Assembly: GCA_037719575.1 (NCBI GenBank)
Contig: JBBJMF010000002.1
Span: 1-64,000 of the forward strand
DNA from: JAWWPG01 sp037719575
GTDB lineage: Bacteria; Actinomycetota; Actinomycetes; Propionibacteriales; Nocardioidaceae
DNA: 64,000 nucleotides
Direction: 5' to 3'
Shown here: positions 43,241 to 52,539 of the stretch, piece after piece
How positions within the stretch are numbered: position 1 is the stretch's first letter
Layout of the letters: each line of letters starts with the position of its first letter
Position numbers and translations under genes: made by a program
The notes under the pieces: model-generated
What the model saw: only the letters and a program-made list of their open reading frames with translations
Database searches by the model: none
What the model was told of the DNA's origin: nothing

Positions 43241-44017
43241 ATGGCGAACGTCCTGGTCTGCATCAAGCGGGTGCCCGAGACGTCGAGTCAGATCGTGCTG
43301 ACGGACGATGGACAGTCGATCGACGCGCGCCACGTCGGCTACACCCTGAGCTCGCATGAGGAGTGTGCTGTCGAGATGGCGATCCAGGTGGCGAAGGAGA
43401 GCGGCGGCGAGGCGACCGTGCTCACCCTCGGATCCGAGGATGCGATCGAGCAGATCCGCGATGCCCTGGCTGTCGGATGCACGGCTGCGGTGCTCATCGA
43501 GGCCGACGCAGGAGCGTACGGACCTGCCGACGTGGCTACCGCCATCGCCGAGGTGGTTCGCCTACGCGGGGCCGCCGGGACGTCGTACGACTTGATCCTG
43601 GTCGGCAACGACGCAGCTGACACCGGAGACTTCCAGGTCGGCGTGCGGCTTGCCTACGCACTGGGCCGTCCTGTCCTCACCGGAATCTCGACGGTCAAGG
43701 TGAGCGCCGATGCACGTGCCATCGCGAGAGGCAAGGGACCCGCAGGCATGGAGGTTTTCGAGATTCCGCTGCCCGCCGTCATCGCGGTGCAAGAAGGCGG
43801 CGTCGAGCCCCGCTACCCGTCGATCCCGGGCCGGATGATGGCAAAGCGAACGCCTGTCGACACGATCGCCTCACCGGTCGTTCCGTTGGGCAACGGACGG
43901 CTCAGGCTGGAGCTGCCACCAGCCCAGCCGAGTGTGGTCGAGCTCCTGGGCGCGGGCCCCGAGGCGGCACCGGCTGTCGTCGACCTGCTCTACCGCCTCG
44001 GAGTGGTGGCGAAATGA
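43241..44017 (+). CDS. etfB: Electron transfer flavoprotein beta subunit
   Basis: The 258-residue protein begins ANVLVCIKRVPETSSQI and contains LSSHEECAVEMAIQV, GNDAADTGDFQVG and a long conserved region around AIARGKGPAGMEVFEIPLPAVIAVQEG. With EtfA it would accept electrons from the flavin dehydrogenase encoded 5 bases upstream. A spaced AAGGGG precedes the ATG. It overlaps etfA by 4 bases. It is divergent from housekeeping EtfB sequences, which fits a dedicated partner. Confidence 0.93.
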   Translation: MANVLVCIKRVPETSSQIVLTDDGQSIDARHVGYTLSSHEECAVEMAIQVAKESGGEATVLTLGSEDAIEQIRDALAVGCTAAVLIEADAGAYGPADVATAIAEVVRLRGAAGTSYDLILVGNDAADTGDFQVGVRLAYALGRPVLTGISTVKVSADARAIARGKGPAGMEVFEIPLPAVIAVQEGGVEPRYPSIPGRMMAKRTPVDTIASPVVPLGNGRLRLELPPAQPSVVELLGAGPEAAPAVVDLLYRLGVVAK

Positions 44018-45012
44018 GCGGGGTGACGCTGGTCTTGGTCGAGACAGACTCCCAGGGCGCCACGGAGACCTCGCTCGAGACATTGACCTTCGCGCGGAAC
44101 CTCTCGGAGCGCGCCGGTGGCACGGGCTTGCGGGCCCTTCTTGTCGGCCCGCTCGAGCCGCCTGTTCGTGCCACCGTGCTGTCCCAGCTTGGCGATCAGG
44201 GCGTAAGTGTCGTCGACCACGCTCAGCACGATGATCTCAGGTCGTACTCCGCAGCTGGCTGGGCGGCCTCGGTGACGGCCGCGGCTGCCGGGTCCTCGGC
44301 CGATGTCGTGCTCGCTGCCGGTACGCCGCGTGGCAGTGAGATCATGGCCCACGTGGCCGCTCGTCTGGACACGACGATGGCGGCGAACGTCGTCGCGGTA
44401 GCCGACAGCGAACCGCTCGTCGTGTCGCGGCAGGTGATGGGCGGCTCGGTGCTCGAGCTCATGCAGCTCACGGGGTCGCCCGCCGTGCTCACGCTTGCCG
44501 GTCATGCCGTCGAGCCGGCCTCGGCGGACCAGCCCACCGACCCGGAGGTCCGGGAGCTCACACCCGAGCTGCTGGCGGCCGACGTGGTGGGCCGTGTCAT
44601 CTCGATCGAGGCCGGCGAGGCGGACGACACGGAAGCACTGACGGGTGCTCGCGTCGTTGTCGGTGCCGGTCGCGGCGCCGGCAGCGCCAGCGGTTTCGAC
44701 GACCTGATCGAGCTGACGGAGCTGCTCCACGGCTCGCTGGGTGTGTCAAGGGTCGTGACCAGCCTCGGTTGGCGCCCGCACCACGAGCAGGTGGGACAGA
44801 CCGGAAGCCGCATCGCGCCCGACATCTATATTGCCTGTGGCATCAGCGGCGCCATCCAGCATTGGGCAGGCTGTCAGGGCGCCAAGACGATCCTGGCGAT
44901 CAACAGCGATCCCGATGCCCCGATGGTGACGAAAGCCCACTACGCCGTCATCGGCGACCTGCACGAGATCGTGCCCGCGATCAACGAGGAGCTGCGCCGC
45001 CGCGGGATCTGA
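44014..45012 (+). CDS. etfA: Electron transfer flavoprotein alpha subunit
   Basis: The 332-residue protein has the FAD-binding C-terminal domain with GWRPHHEQVGQTGSRIAPD, IYIACGISGAIQHWAGC and ILAINSDPDAPMVTKAHYA, all diagnostic of EtfA. It should carry electrons from the dehydrogenase to an ETF-quinone oxidoreductase, which is not in the window. ATG at 44014 overlaps the etfB stop as ATGA. A bidirectional hairpin follows. Confidence 0.95.
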   Translation: MSGVTLVLVETDSQGATETSLETLTFARNLSERAGGTGLRALLVGPLEPPVRATVLSQLGDQGVSVVDHAQHDDLRSYSAAGWAASVTAAAAGSSADVVLAAGTPRGSEIMAHVAARLDTTMAANVVAVADSEPLVVSRQVMGGSVLELMQLTGSPAVLTLAGHAVEPASADQPTDPEVRELTPELLAADVVGRVISIEAGEADDTEALTGARVVVGAGRGAGSASGFDDLIELTELLHGSLGVSRVVTSLGWRPHHEQVGQTGSRIAPDIYIACGISGAIQHWAGCQGAKTILAINSDPDAPMVTKAHYAVIGDLHEIVPAINEELRRRGI

Positions 45013-45017
45013 GGCGT

Positions 45018-45053
45018 CGTGAGCCCACAACCTCGCAGGGTTGTGGGCTCACG
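45018..45053. terminator. Bidirectional hairpin between etfA and the betaine-binding protein gene
   Basis: CGTGAGCCCACAACC at 45018-45032 and its exact reverse complement at 45039-45053 form a 15-bp stem with a TCGCAG loop. It lies between two convergent stop codons (45012 and 45061) and can end transcription from both sides. Confidence 0.85.
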
Positions 45054-45060
45054 CTCGTTG

Positions 45061-46041
45061 CTAGCTGCCGAGCCAGGCATCCACCTTGTCCTGGTTGTCG
45101 GCGATCCACTTGTCTGCCGCGTCGTTGGGGTCCATACCGTCCTCGGCGATGTACTTGGCGACGAGGTTCTGGTCTTCGTTCGTCCAGCCGAAGTTCTTGA
45201 CCAGATCCACAGCCGGGCTGCCTGAGTCGGCCCAGTCTGAGGACGCGACCTTGTTCAGGTGGTAGACCGGGTAGTCGCAATCGACCTGCTCGGGGTCGGA
45301 GTCGCAGTCTGGTTTGTACGGAGGCAGGTCGATCTTGACCAAAGGCACCTCAGACAGGAACCACTGCGGCTCATAGAAGTATGCAAGGTAAGGGGTCTTG
45401 TTCTCCTCGGCCTTGCGGAAACCCTCGATCAGCGCGGTCTCGCTGCCGGCGAATACCACCTTGTAGTTCAGATCGAGGTTCTTGACCAGCGCCTCGTCAT
45501 TGGTGACGAAACCGGGGTCGCCGTCATACAGAGTGCCCTGATCGCCGGACTCGCTGGTCTTGAAGAGATCAGAGTACTTGTTGAGGTTCTGCCAGTCGGT
45601 GATGTCGGGGTACTTGTCCGCCATCCACGGCGGCACATACCAGCCGATGATCCCCTCGTTGCCGGTCAGCCCGAGGTCGACCGCAGAGCCGTCTCCACCG
45701 GCTGCCTTCATGTACTTCGCCTGCAGCTCGGGATGACCCCAGTTCTCGATCACCACGTCGACCTCGCCCGTGCCGAAGCCCTTCCACGAGATCTGCTCGT
45801 CGAGGTCTTTGTAGGTGACGGTGCAGCCGAGCTGGGTCGCGGCGACCTGGCCCACCACATGGGCGTCCGCTTCATAGCCCACCCATGGGTTGATCGCCAT
45901 GCTGAGGTCGCCGCAGTCCTCCCCGCTTCCAGTGCCGCCGGCATCTGAGTTCTTGATCGTGTCCCCCCCGCAGGCGCTGAGCACTGCAAACGCGGACAGC
46001 GCGGAGATCCCGATGACTGCTCGGTTCCGAATTCTTCTCAT
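45061..46041 (-). CDS. Glycine betaine-type ABC transporter substrate-binding lipoprotein
   Basis: The 326-residue protein has a lipoprotein signal (VIGISALSAFAVLSACGG, Cys at about residue 24) and an OpuAC/ProX-type domain: SMAINPWVGYEADAHVVGQV, then YKDLDEQISWKGFGTGEVDV and Trp-rich segments (IGWYVPPWMADKYP; YFYEPQWFLSEV) of the kind that form the aromatic cage for quaternary amines. ATG at 46041 has GAAGAAGGG upstream and gives a normal signal peptide; ATG at 46098, fused to the permease stop, is an alternative. It should bind glycine betaine or choline. Confidence 0.92.
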   Translation of the reverse strand: MRRIRNRAVIGISALSAFAVLSACGGDTIKNSDAGGTGSGEDCGDLSMAINPWVGYEADAHVVGQVAATQLGCTVTYKDLDEQISWKGFGTGEVDVVIENWGHPELQAKYMKAAGGDGSAVDLGLTGNEGIIGWYVPPWMADKYPDITDWQNLNKYSDLFKTSESGDQGTLYDGDPGFVTNDEALVKNLDLNYKVVFAGSETALIEGFRKAEENKTPYLAYFYEPQWFLSEVPLVKIDLPPYKPDCDSDPEQVDCDYPVYHLNKVASSDWADSGSPAVDLVKNFGWTNEDQNLVAKYIAEDGMDPNDAADKWIADNQDKVDAWLGS

Positions 46042-46094
46042 CTGACCCTTCTTCCTCGTCCAGACCTCGGTCTGTGTCGACTCCTTGACTCTGC

Positions 46095-48155
46095 TCATGC
46101 CACGACCATCGGCGTGGTTTGACTACGACGCTGCTGCGTCAACGTCCGACGTGACTCCGTCAGACCCTGACGGGCGGCACCATACGTGGTGATGCGGTCC
46201 AGCATGATTCCGACGAGCACGATGCAGATACCTGCAGCGAGGCCCCGGCCGATGTTGTTGGACTGGCGGAAGCCACTCACGATGTCGAACCCGAGCGCGC
46301 CGGCTCCCACCATTCCGCCGATGACCACCATGGACAGCACGTAGAGGAGTCCTTGGTTGGCGGCCAGCAACAGAGACCCGCGGGCCATCGGCAGCTGAAC
46401 CTTCATGATCATCTGGAAGGGGCTTGTGCCTGCCGACTCCGCCGCCTCGATCGTCGTCGGAGACACGTTGCGAATCCCGTCAGCCACCAGCTTGATTGCC
46501 ACCGGCGCGGCATAGACGATTCCTGCCGTGATCGCGGTGAACCGGTTCGAACCGAACAGAATGAGAATCGGCACCAGGTAGACGAAGGGTGGCAACGTCT
46601 GTCCAGCGTCGAGGAGGGGACGGATCACCCGATCAGCGCCCTTGCTTCGGCCCATCCAGACGCCGACGGCGACTGCGAGCAGCATGACGACCACCGTCGC
46701 GACGAGCACGGACGTCAGAGTAACCATCGAGTTGTTCCACAGGTCCATGGAGTAGATGCCCCCGAGGCAGACCACTGTCGCCGCGAGAGCGCGCACCCCA
46801 CCGATGGCGTAGCCGATGCCGCAGATCGCGAGGCCGGTCACGTACCAGGGGGAGTTGGCGATGAGGTCCTGCATGGGGTTGAGCAGGATGACCGTGAACT
46901 TGTCCTGGAGTGCCGTCGTCCAGCTCGACATGTCACTGGTCAGCCAGTCTCCGAAGCGGTCGACTGCGTCGCGGATCGGTGTGCCGATGTCCCAGGATTC
47001 CGGAAAGACGTTGTATGTCGTGCGGGTGTTGGAGAGATAGAGAGCGAGCAGGGTGAGGACACCTCCCCCCGCCAGGATCAGCCTGCGCCGCTTCTTCTTC
47101 TGGCTGCCCGCCCGTGCCGCCGTCTCCGCACGCACGCTCGCTGCTGTCGTCGTCCGGTCGAGCATGATCGCCATGATCACGATACAGAGACCCGCGACGA
47201 ACGAGGAGCCGAGCTGACCGCGGATGAGGCCCTGGAGCACCGGTCCGCCCAGCCCAGGTCCGTCCACGTATGCAGCGATCGTCACCATGGCAAGGGCGGC
47301 CATCATGGTCTGGTTGATCCCGACGATGATCGTGCGTTTGGCCATCGGCAGTTCGACGTCCTTGAGGCGCTGCAAGCGTGTCTGCCCAAGCGAGGTCGTG
47401 GCTTCGAGCGTCGACTCAGGAACGTTCCTGATCGCGAATGCGCTGACGCGAATGACCGGCGGTAACGCATAGACCAACGTGACGATCGTGGCGCACGCCG
47501 CGCCGATGCCGAAGAGGATGGCGAAAGGCAACAGATAGACGAACGACGGCATCGTCTGCATCACGTCGAGCACCGGAGTGACGATCGCGGAGACCGCTTT
47601 GCTGTGCCCCATCCAGACTCCGAGCGGAATGCCGACCAAGACGGCGCACACAACCGCCACGAACGTGATGATCAAGGTGTCGATCGAGTCTGCCCAGAAC
47701 CCCAGAGCCCCGAAAGCGAGGAAGGACATGGCCACCAGCACGACGCTTCGTCCGCCCGCAATCGCATACGTGACCCACATGGCCATAGCCAGCACACCAA
47801 CCCAGCCGATCTGCGGTACGAGGCGTGGAAACTTGCCGATCGTGAACTGCTGCTGGAGCCAGGTGATCAAGGAGTTGAAGCCGCCGGCGATGTCGCGGAT
47901 CGCGTTGATGAAGATGTTGGACTGCGCGGACGCGGAGGCCTCGATCCAGTCGGTGCGCGCCTTGAACCAGTCATGCACGCCAGTGAGCGTCGAGTTCGAG
48001 ATCTCGAGGGTGTCATGACCCCGCGCGAATGCCCAGACGGCAACCCACAGCGCCACGACAGAGACCAGCATCCAGGTGCGTGAATGGCGGCGGACGGAAG
48101 CCATGACTCCCGACTCGAAGACCGCTGACCTGCTCGACGCGACGGATGAGCTCAT
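46095..48155 (-). CDS. Glycine betaine-type ABC permease, two permease domains fused in one chain
   Basis: The 686-residue protein contains two ProW-like permease domains in tandem. The first has VLVGIPLGVWMGHSKAVSAI and PVLDVMQTMPSFVYLLP; the second has LLAVAVGVWMGRSKGADRVI and PLLDAGQTLPPFVYLVP. Each includes the EAA-type loop contacting the ATPase (TLEATTSLGQTRLQRLKDVE and TIEAAESAGTSPFQMIMKVQ). Usual ProW/OpuAB proteins have one domain and dimerise, so this chain is an internal pseudo-dimer. ATG at 48155 overlaps the ATPase stop as ATGA. Confidence 0.92.
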   Translation of the reverse strand: MSSSVASSRSAVFESGVMASVRRHSRTWMLVSVVALWVAVWAFARGHDTLEISNSTLTGVHDWFKARTDWIEASASAQSNIFINAIRDIAGGFNSLITWLQQQFTIGKFPRLVPQIGWVGVLAMAMWVTYAIAGGRSVVLVAMSFLAFGALGFWADSIDTLIITFVAVVCAVLVGIPLGVWMGHSKAVSAIVTPVLDVMQTMPSFVYLLPFAILFGIGAACATIVTLVYALPPVIRVSAFAIRNVPESTLEATTSLGQTRLQRLKDVELPMAKRTIIVGINQTMMAALAMVTIAAYVDGPGLGGPVLQGLIRGQLGSSFVAGLCIVIMAIMLDRTTTAASVRAETAARAGSQKKKRRRLILAGGGVLTLLALYLSNTRTTYNVFPESWDIGTPIRDAVDRFGDWLTSDMSSWTTALQDKFTVILLNPMQDLIANSPWYVTGLAICGIGYAIGGVRALAATVVCLGGIYSMDLWNNSMVTLTSVLVATVVVMLLAVAVGVWMGRSKGADRVIRPLLDAGQTLPPFVYLVPILILFGSNRFTAITAGIVYAAPVAIKLVADGIRNVSPTTIEAAESAGTSPFQMIMKVQLPMARGSLLLAANQGLLYVLSMVVIGGMVGAGALGFDIVSGFRQSNNIGRGLAAGICIVLVGIMLDRITTYGAARQGLTESRRTLTQQRRSQTTPMVVA

Positions 48156-49219
48156 GCGGGCACGCTCTCGGGGGCGTCCTCTTCGGCAACCACGACGCGA
48201 AGGATCGCTTCGTCGTCGACGATGCCGACGAGCTTGCCGTCGTCGATCACCCGCACGGGGTGGTCGGAAGCCAACGCTGCCCGGGCCGCCTGCCAGACGA
48301 TCGTGTCTGAGGACATCTCCGGGCCGTCGAGCGAGTCGTGCGGCCGGGGATCGCGCATCACGTATCTCAGTGTCAGCACGTGCGACTTGGGGACGTCGGA
48401 GACGAAGTCCTTCACGTAGGCGTCGGCTGGCTGCGCGACGATCTCTGCCGGAGTACCCACCTGGACGACCTCGCCGTCACGCATGATGAGAATGCGGTCG
48501 CCGAGCTTGATCGCTTCTGCAAGGTCGTGCGTGATGAAGACCATCGTCTTCTTCAAGTCCCCCTGGAGTCTGATGACCTCGTCCTGCATGTCGCGGCGGA
48601 TCAATGGGTCGAGAGCCGAGAACGGCTCGTCGAACAACAACAACGAGGGGTCGCTGGCCAGTGCTCGTGCGAGCCCGACACGCTGCTGCATCCCCCCCGA
48701 GAGCTGGTCGGGGTAGGACGCCTCGTAGCCCTTGAGCCCCACGAGCTCTACGATATCGGCTGCCCGCGCCCGCCGTTCGGCCTTGCCGACCCCGCGTATC
48801 TCGAGGCCGTAGGCAACGTTGTCGATGACCGGCCTGTGCGGCAGAAGTCCGAAGTGCTGGAACACCATGGAGACGTAGTTGCGACGCAGCTCGCGCAGCT
48901 TGGACTCCGACGCGCTGGTGATGTCGTTGCCGTCGATGGAGATGCTGCCGGCTGTCGGCTCTATCAGACGCGTGAGGCAGCGGACCAAGGTGGACTTCCC
49001 TGATCCAGACAGACCCATCACGACAAAGACCTCCCCTTGGGTGACGTCGAAGGAGATGTCTTTCACAGCTGCGGTGCAGCCGGTCCTCTCCAGCAGCTCT
49101 GGCCGCGGGAGGTCGGCATCGGGAGTGCCGATGATGCTGTCGGCCTTCGGGCCAAAGACCTTCCAGAGACCATCGACGGACAGAGTCGGCTCCAGCGTGG
49201 CAGATGACTTGTCGCTCAT
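48152..49219 (-). CDS. Glycine betaine-type ABC transporter ATP-binding protein
   Basis: The 355-residue ATPase resembles ProV/OpuAA. Walker A GLSGSGKST is at 69-77, signature LSGGMQQRVGLARAL near 168, Walker B LLLFDEPFSALDPL near 190 and the switch His in FITHD. The C terminus has a single CBS-like segment (VRVIDDGKLVGIVDDEAILR) instead of the usual pair, so osmotic gating may be reduced, in keeping with a nutrient importer. ATG at 49219 overlaps the betA stop as ATGA. Confidence 0.94.
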   Translation of the reverse strand: MSDKSSATLEPTLSVDGLWKVFGPKADSIIGTPDADLPRPELLERTGCTAAVKDISFDVTQGEVFVVMGLSGSGKSTLVRCLTRLIEPTAGSISIDGNDITSASESKLRELRRNYVSMVFQHFGLLPHRPVIDNVAYGLEIRGVGKAERRARAADIVELVGLKGYEASYPDQLSGGMQQRVGLARALASDPSLLLFDEPFSALDPLIRRDMQDEVIRLQGDLKKTMVFITHDLAEAIKLGDRILIMRDGEVVQVGTPAEIVAQPADAYVKDFVSDVPKSHVLTLRYVMRDPRPHDSLDGPEMSSDTIVWQAARAALASDHPVRVIDDGKLVGIVDDEAILRVVVAEEDAPESVPA

Positions 49220-50928
49220 GGCGTGGCGTCACTTCCTTGGCCGCCCCGAGACACGGGCGGATAGAGCTGCATGTTGTCGCGGTAGCGGTAGTAGCACACC
49301 TTCTCGGCGGGCAGAGGCGTGCTGCCAAGGATCAGGTCAGCGGCCTTCTCGGCGACCATCATGACCGGTGCGTAGATGTTGCCGTTTGTGATATATGGCA
49401 TGACCGAAGCGTCGACAACGCGGAGCCCTTCGACGCCGTGCACGCGCAACGACTGGGGATCAACCACGGACCTCTCATCAAGACCCATCTTCGCACTACA
49501 GGACGGATGGAGGGCAGTTTCGGCATCCTTGGCGACCCATCCGAGAATCTCCTCATCTGTTCCGACGCCTGGTCCGGGTGAGAGCTCGCCATCGTTGTAG
49601 CGCGCGAAGGCCGGCTGAGAGAGGATGGTTCGCGCTACCCGGACTGCTTCGACCCATTCCTTGCGGTCGGTCGGCGTCGACAGATAGTTGAATTGGAGAG
49701 CCGGGTGCTCCTTCGGGTTCGTCGAGGTGATCTTCACCGAACCCCGGGTATCGGCGTACATCGGGCCGACGTGCACCTGGTAGCCGTGTCCCTTGGTCGG
49801 GGATGACCCGTCGTACCGGATGGCCACCGGGAGGAAGTGGAACATCAGGTTGGGATAGTCGACGTCGGCGTTGCTTCGACAGAAACCACCGCCCTCGAAG
49901 TGGTTGCTCGCACCGAGTCCGCTCCGGAAGAAGAGCCAGTCGAAGCCGATCCTGGGCCGCGCTCGCCAGCGCAGACCAGGGGCGATCGACACCGGCAGCT
50001 TGGACGCGTACTGGATGTAGACCTCCAGGTGGTCCTGGAGGTTCTCCCCGACGCCTGGAGAGTCGTGTACGACGTGGATGCCGAGCCTTCGAAGCTCCTG
50101 CGCGTTACCGATCCCTGACAGCTGGAGAAGTTGCGGAGAGTTGATCGCGCCGCCGCAGAGGACGATCTCTGCTCCGCGCGCGTGGCGATGCGCCCTCCCC
50201 GCCCGCAGGTAGTCGACTCCCACGGCACGCTTCCCCTCGAAAACCACCCTGGTAGTGAGCGCCAGCGTCTCCACGTGGAGGTTGGGCCGGTGCATCACCG
50301 GGTGCAGATAGGCCCGGGCCGCTGAGAGTCGGCGGCTGCGGTGGAGGTTGCGGTCGAATCGCCCGAACCCCTCCTGCCGATAGCCGTTGACGTCGTCGGT
50401 CAGCGGGTAGCCTGCCTGCCGGGCGGCCTCGAAGAACGCCGTGAACAACGGGTTGGTCGCGGGACCTCGTTCCAGAACCAGCGGCCCGGCATCTCCGCGC
50501 CACTCGTCCGCGCCCGAGAGGCACGTCTCCATGCGCTTGAAGTACGGCAGGCAGTGCAGGTAGTCCCAGCTCTCCATCCCTGGCTCGGCAGCCCACCTCT
50601 CGAAGTCCATCGGGTTCCCCCGCTGGAAGATCATGCCGTTGATGCTGCTCGAGCCGCCGAGCAGCTTGCCCCGCGCGTGAAACACCCTCCGGCCACCCAT
50701 GAAGGGCTCCGGTTCCGTCTCATACCTCCAGTCGTAGAAACGCTTCCCGATCGGGATCGGCAGGGCCGCCGGCATGCTGATGAGTGGGTCCAACTTGTAG
50801 TCGGAGTGGCCCGCCTCGAGGACGAGGACCGACATCGAGGGATCCACGCTGAGTCGGTTCGCGAGAGCGCATCCTGCTGAGCCGCCGCCGACGATGACGA
50901 AGTCCCACGTCTGGGGCGAGCGGGCCAT
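49216..50928 (-). CDS. betA: Choline dehydrogenase-like GMC oxidoreductase
   Basis: The 570-residue FAD enzyme belongs to the GMC family: GGGSAG at 14-19, ARGKLLGGSSSINGMIFQRG near 87-106, GAINSPQLLQLSGIG and the C-terminal catalytic segment LHPSCSAKMG with TNGNIYAPVMMVAEKAAD. Homology and the adjacent betaine aldehyde dehydrogenase indicate oxidation of choline to betaine aldehyde. ATG at 50928 shares its A with the betB stop (TGATG); a GTG at 50946 would add six residues without need. Confidence 0.92.
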   Translation of the reverse strand: MARSPQTWDFVIVGGGSAGCALANRLSVDPSMSVLVLEAGHSDYKLDPLISMPAALPIPIGKRFYDWRYETEPEPFMGGRRVFHARGKLLGGSSSINGMIFQRGNPMDFERWAAEPGMESWDYLHCLPYFKRMETCLSGADEWRGDAGPLVLERGPATNPLFTAFFEAARQAGYPLTDDVNGYRQEGFGRFDRNLHRSRRLSAARAYLHPVMHRPNLHVETLALTTRVVFEGKRAVGVDYLRAGRAHRHARGAEIVLCGGAINSPQLLQLSGIGNAQELRRLGIHVVHDSPGVGENLQDHLEVYIQYASKLPVSIAPGLRWRARPRIGFDWLFFRSGLGASNHFEGGGFCRSNADVDYPNLMFHFLPVAIRYDGSSPTKGHGYQVHVGPMYADTRGSVKITSTNPKEHPALQFNYLSTPTDRKEWVEAVRVARTILSQPAFARYNDGELSPGPGVGTDEEILGWVAKDAETALHPSCSAKMGLDERSVVDPQSLRVHGVEGLRVVDASVMPYITNGNIYAPVMMVAEKAADLILGSTPLPAEKVCYYRYRDNMQLYPPVSRGGQGSDATP

Positions 50929-52400
50929 CAAGCGCCCCCGAACCAACGCTGTGGTTCAGGCCTGACGTTGTGCCAGATGTGCTTGGTCTCGCGGTACTCG
51001 GCGATTCCAAGTGCGCCCAGCTCCCGGCCGAAGCCTGACTGCTTGTAGCCTCCCCACTCGGCCTGGGGCACGTAGGGATGGTAGTCGTTGATCCACACGG
51101 TGCCCATTCGTAACCGACCCGCCACCCGCTCCGCTCGCCCGGAGTCCTGGGTCCAGATCGCCCCCGCAAGCCCGTAGATGCTGTTGTTTGCAGTCTCGAC
51201 GGCCTCGTCCTCGCCCGAGAACGACTCGACGGTGAGCACCGGACCGAACGACTCCTCCTGGACCACGGTCATATCCGAACGACAGCCGTCGAGGATCGTC
51301 GGCAGGTAGAAGAAGCCGTCGGCCAGACCGGCGTCGTCGGGTCTCCGACCACCGCAAAGCAGCACCGCGCCTTCCGCAAGCCCCGCGCTCACATAGGCCT
51401 CGACCTTGTCTCGATGGGCTGCCGAGATCAGCGCGCCGGTCTCCGCCGAGTCGTCGAAGGGGCCGCCGAGCCTGATTTGCTCCGCCTTGGCCACGAGGTC
51501 GCGAACGAAGCGCTCCTTGATCGGCTCCTCGACGAGGAGACGCGCCCCGGCCGAGCAGACCTGACCCGAATGCAGGAAAACGGCGGTCAGGGCAAAGTCC
51601 AGGGCGACGTCGTAGTCGCAGTCGGCGAAGACGATGTTCGGATTCTTGCCGCCGAGCTCGAGAGCCACCCTCTTGACGGTGTGTGCCGCGGCGGCCATCA
51701 CCTGTCGCCCGGTTTGCAGCCCGCCGGTGAACGAGACGAGATCGACGTGTGGACTCTCGGCGAGTGGGGCTCCCGCCTGCGCTCCGGCTCCGAGAACGAG
51801 GTTGGCAACCCCAGCCGGCAGCCCCGCCTGGTGGAGACAGCGCATGAGGAGGATCGCCGTCGACGGGGTCAGCTCGCTCGGCTTGAGGACAACGGTATTC
51901 GCGGCAGCAAGGGCTGGGGCGACCTTCCAGGATGCTTGGAGCAAGGGGTAGTTCCATGGCGTGATGAGTCCGCAGACCCCGACCGGCTCATGGACGATCC
52001 GGCTTCGGATGTCCGGCCTGCCGGTGTCGACGACCCGCCCCGCGCGCTCTCCCGCAACCTGGGCGTAGTAGCGGAAGACGCCGACCACATCGTCGACGTC
52101 GTACGCGCTCTCGACGAGCCGCTTCCCAGTGTCGAGGGACTCGGCCCGGGCGATCTCCTCCTTGTTGTCGACGAGTAGGTTGGCAACCACGTCGAGCAGA
52201 GCGGTGCGCTCGCGCACGGAGCTCGTCGCCCAACCGGAGGTGTCGAAAGCCTGGCGAGCGGCCGCGATGGCGCGCGTGGTGTCGGCGGCGGTGGCCTCAG
52301 CCACCTCGGCGACCAGCTCACCGGTGGCCGGGCATCGAATCTCGCGAGTGCCGGCTTCGGCAGGGGAGCACCACGCCCCGTCGATGTACAGATCGTGCAC
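50928..52400 (-). CDS. betB: Betaine aldehyde dehydrogenase
   Basis: The 490-residue aldehyde dehydrogenase has ITPWNYPLLQASWKVAPALA with the oxyanion Asn, the general base in LELGGKNPNIVF and the catalytic Cys in HSGQVCSAGAR. It is followed by EESFGPVLTV and the ending YKQSGFGRELG. With BetA it makes glycine betaine from choline. GTG at 52400 follows GGAGGTG. It is the first gene of the betB-betA-transporter operon, whose leader holds a candidate operator. Confidence 0.93.
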   Translation of the reverse strand: MHDLYIDGAWCSPAEAGTREIRCPATGELVAEVAEATAADTTRAIAAARQAFDTSGWATSSVRERTALLDVVANLLVDNKEEIARAESLDTGKRLVESAYDVDDVVGVFRYYAQVAGERAGRVVDTGRPDIRSRIVHEPVGVCGLITPWNYPLLQASWKVAPALAAANTVVLKPSELTPSTAILLMRCLHQAGLPAGVANLVLGAGAQAGAPLAESPHVDLVSFTGGLQTGRQVMAAAAHTVKRVALELGGKNPNIVFADCDYDVALDFALTAVFLHSGQVCSAGARLLVEEPIKERFVRDLVAKAEQIRLGGPFDDSAETGALISAAHRDKVEAYVSAGLAEGAVLLCGGRRPDDAGLADGFFYLPTILDGCRSDMTVVQEESFGPVLTVESFSGEDEAVETANNSIYGLAGAIWTQDSGRAERVAGRLRMGTVWINDYHPYVPQAEWGGYKQSGFGRELGALGIAEYRETKHIWHNVRPEPQRWFGGA

Positions 52401-52429
52401 GGCACCTCCGTCCGGCTAGAGCCACCCAG

Positions 52430-52467
52430 TGTTGCGCATGAGGGAACCTCTTGTGACCTACGCAACA
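52430..52467. promoter_or_regulatory. Candidate operator upstream of the betB operon
   Basis: TGTTGCGCATGAGGGAAC at 52430-52447 matches the 18-base motif found at 40663 and 61625. An outer inverted repeat is also visible: TGTTGCG at 52430-52436 and CGCAACA at 52461-52467. The site lies 30 bases before the betB start and between betB and the IclR gene. Confidence 0.5.
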
Positions 52468-52539
52468 ACCCAACCAGGTGGGGCGGGATCGCGTCAAGCA
52501 CCGTCACGTGCGCCCGCGGGCCCGACGTCGACTTCCGTC

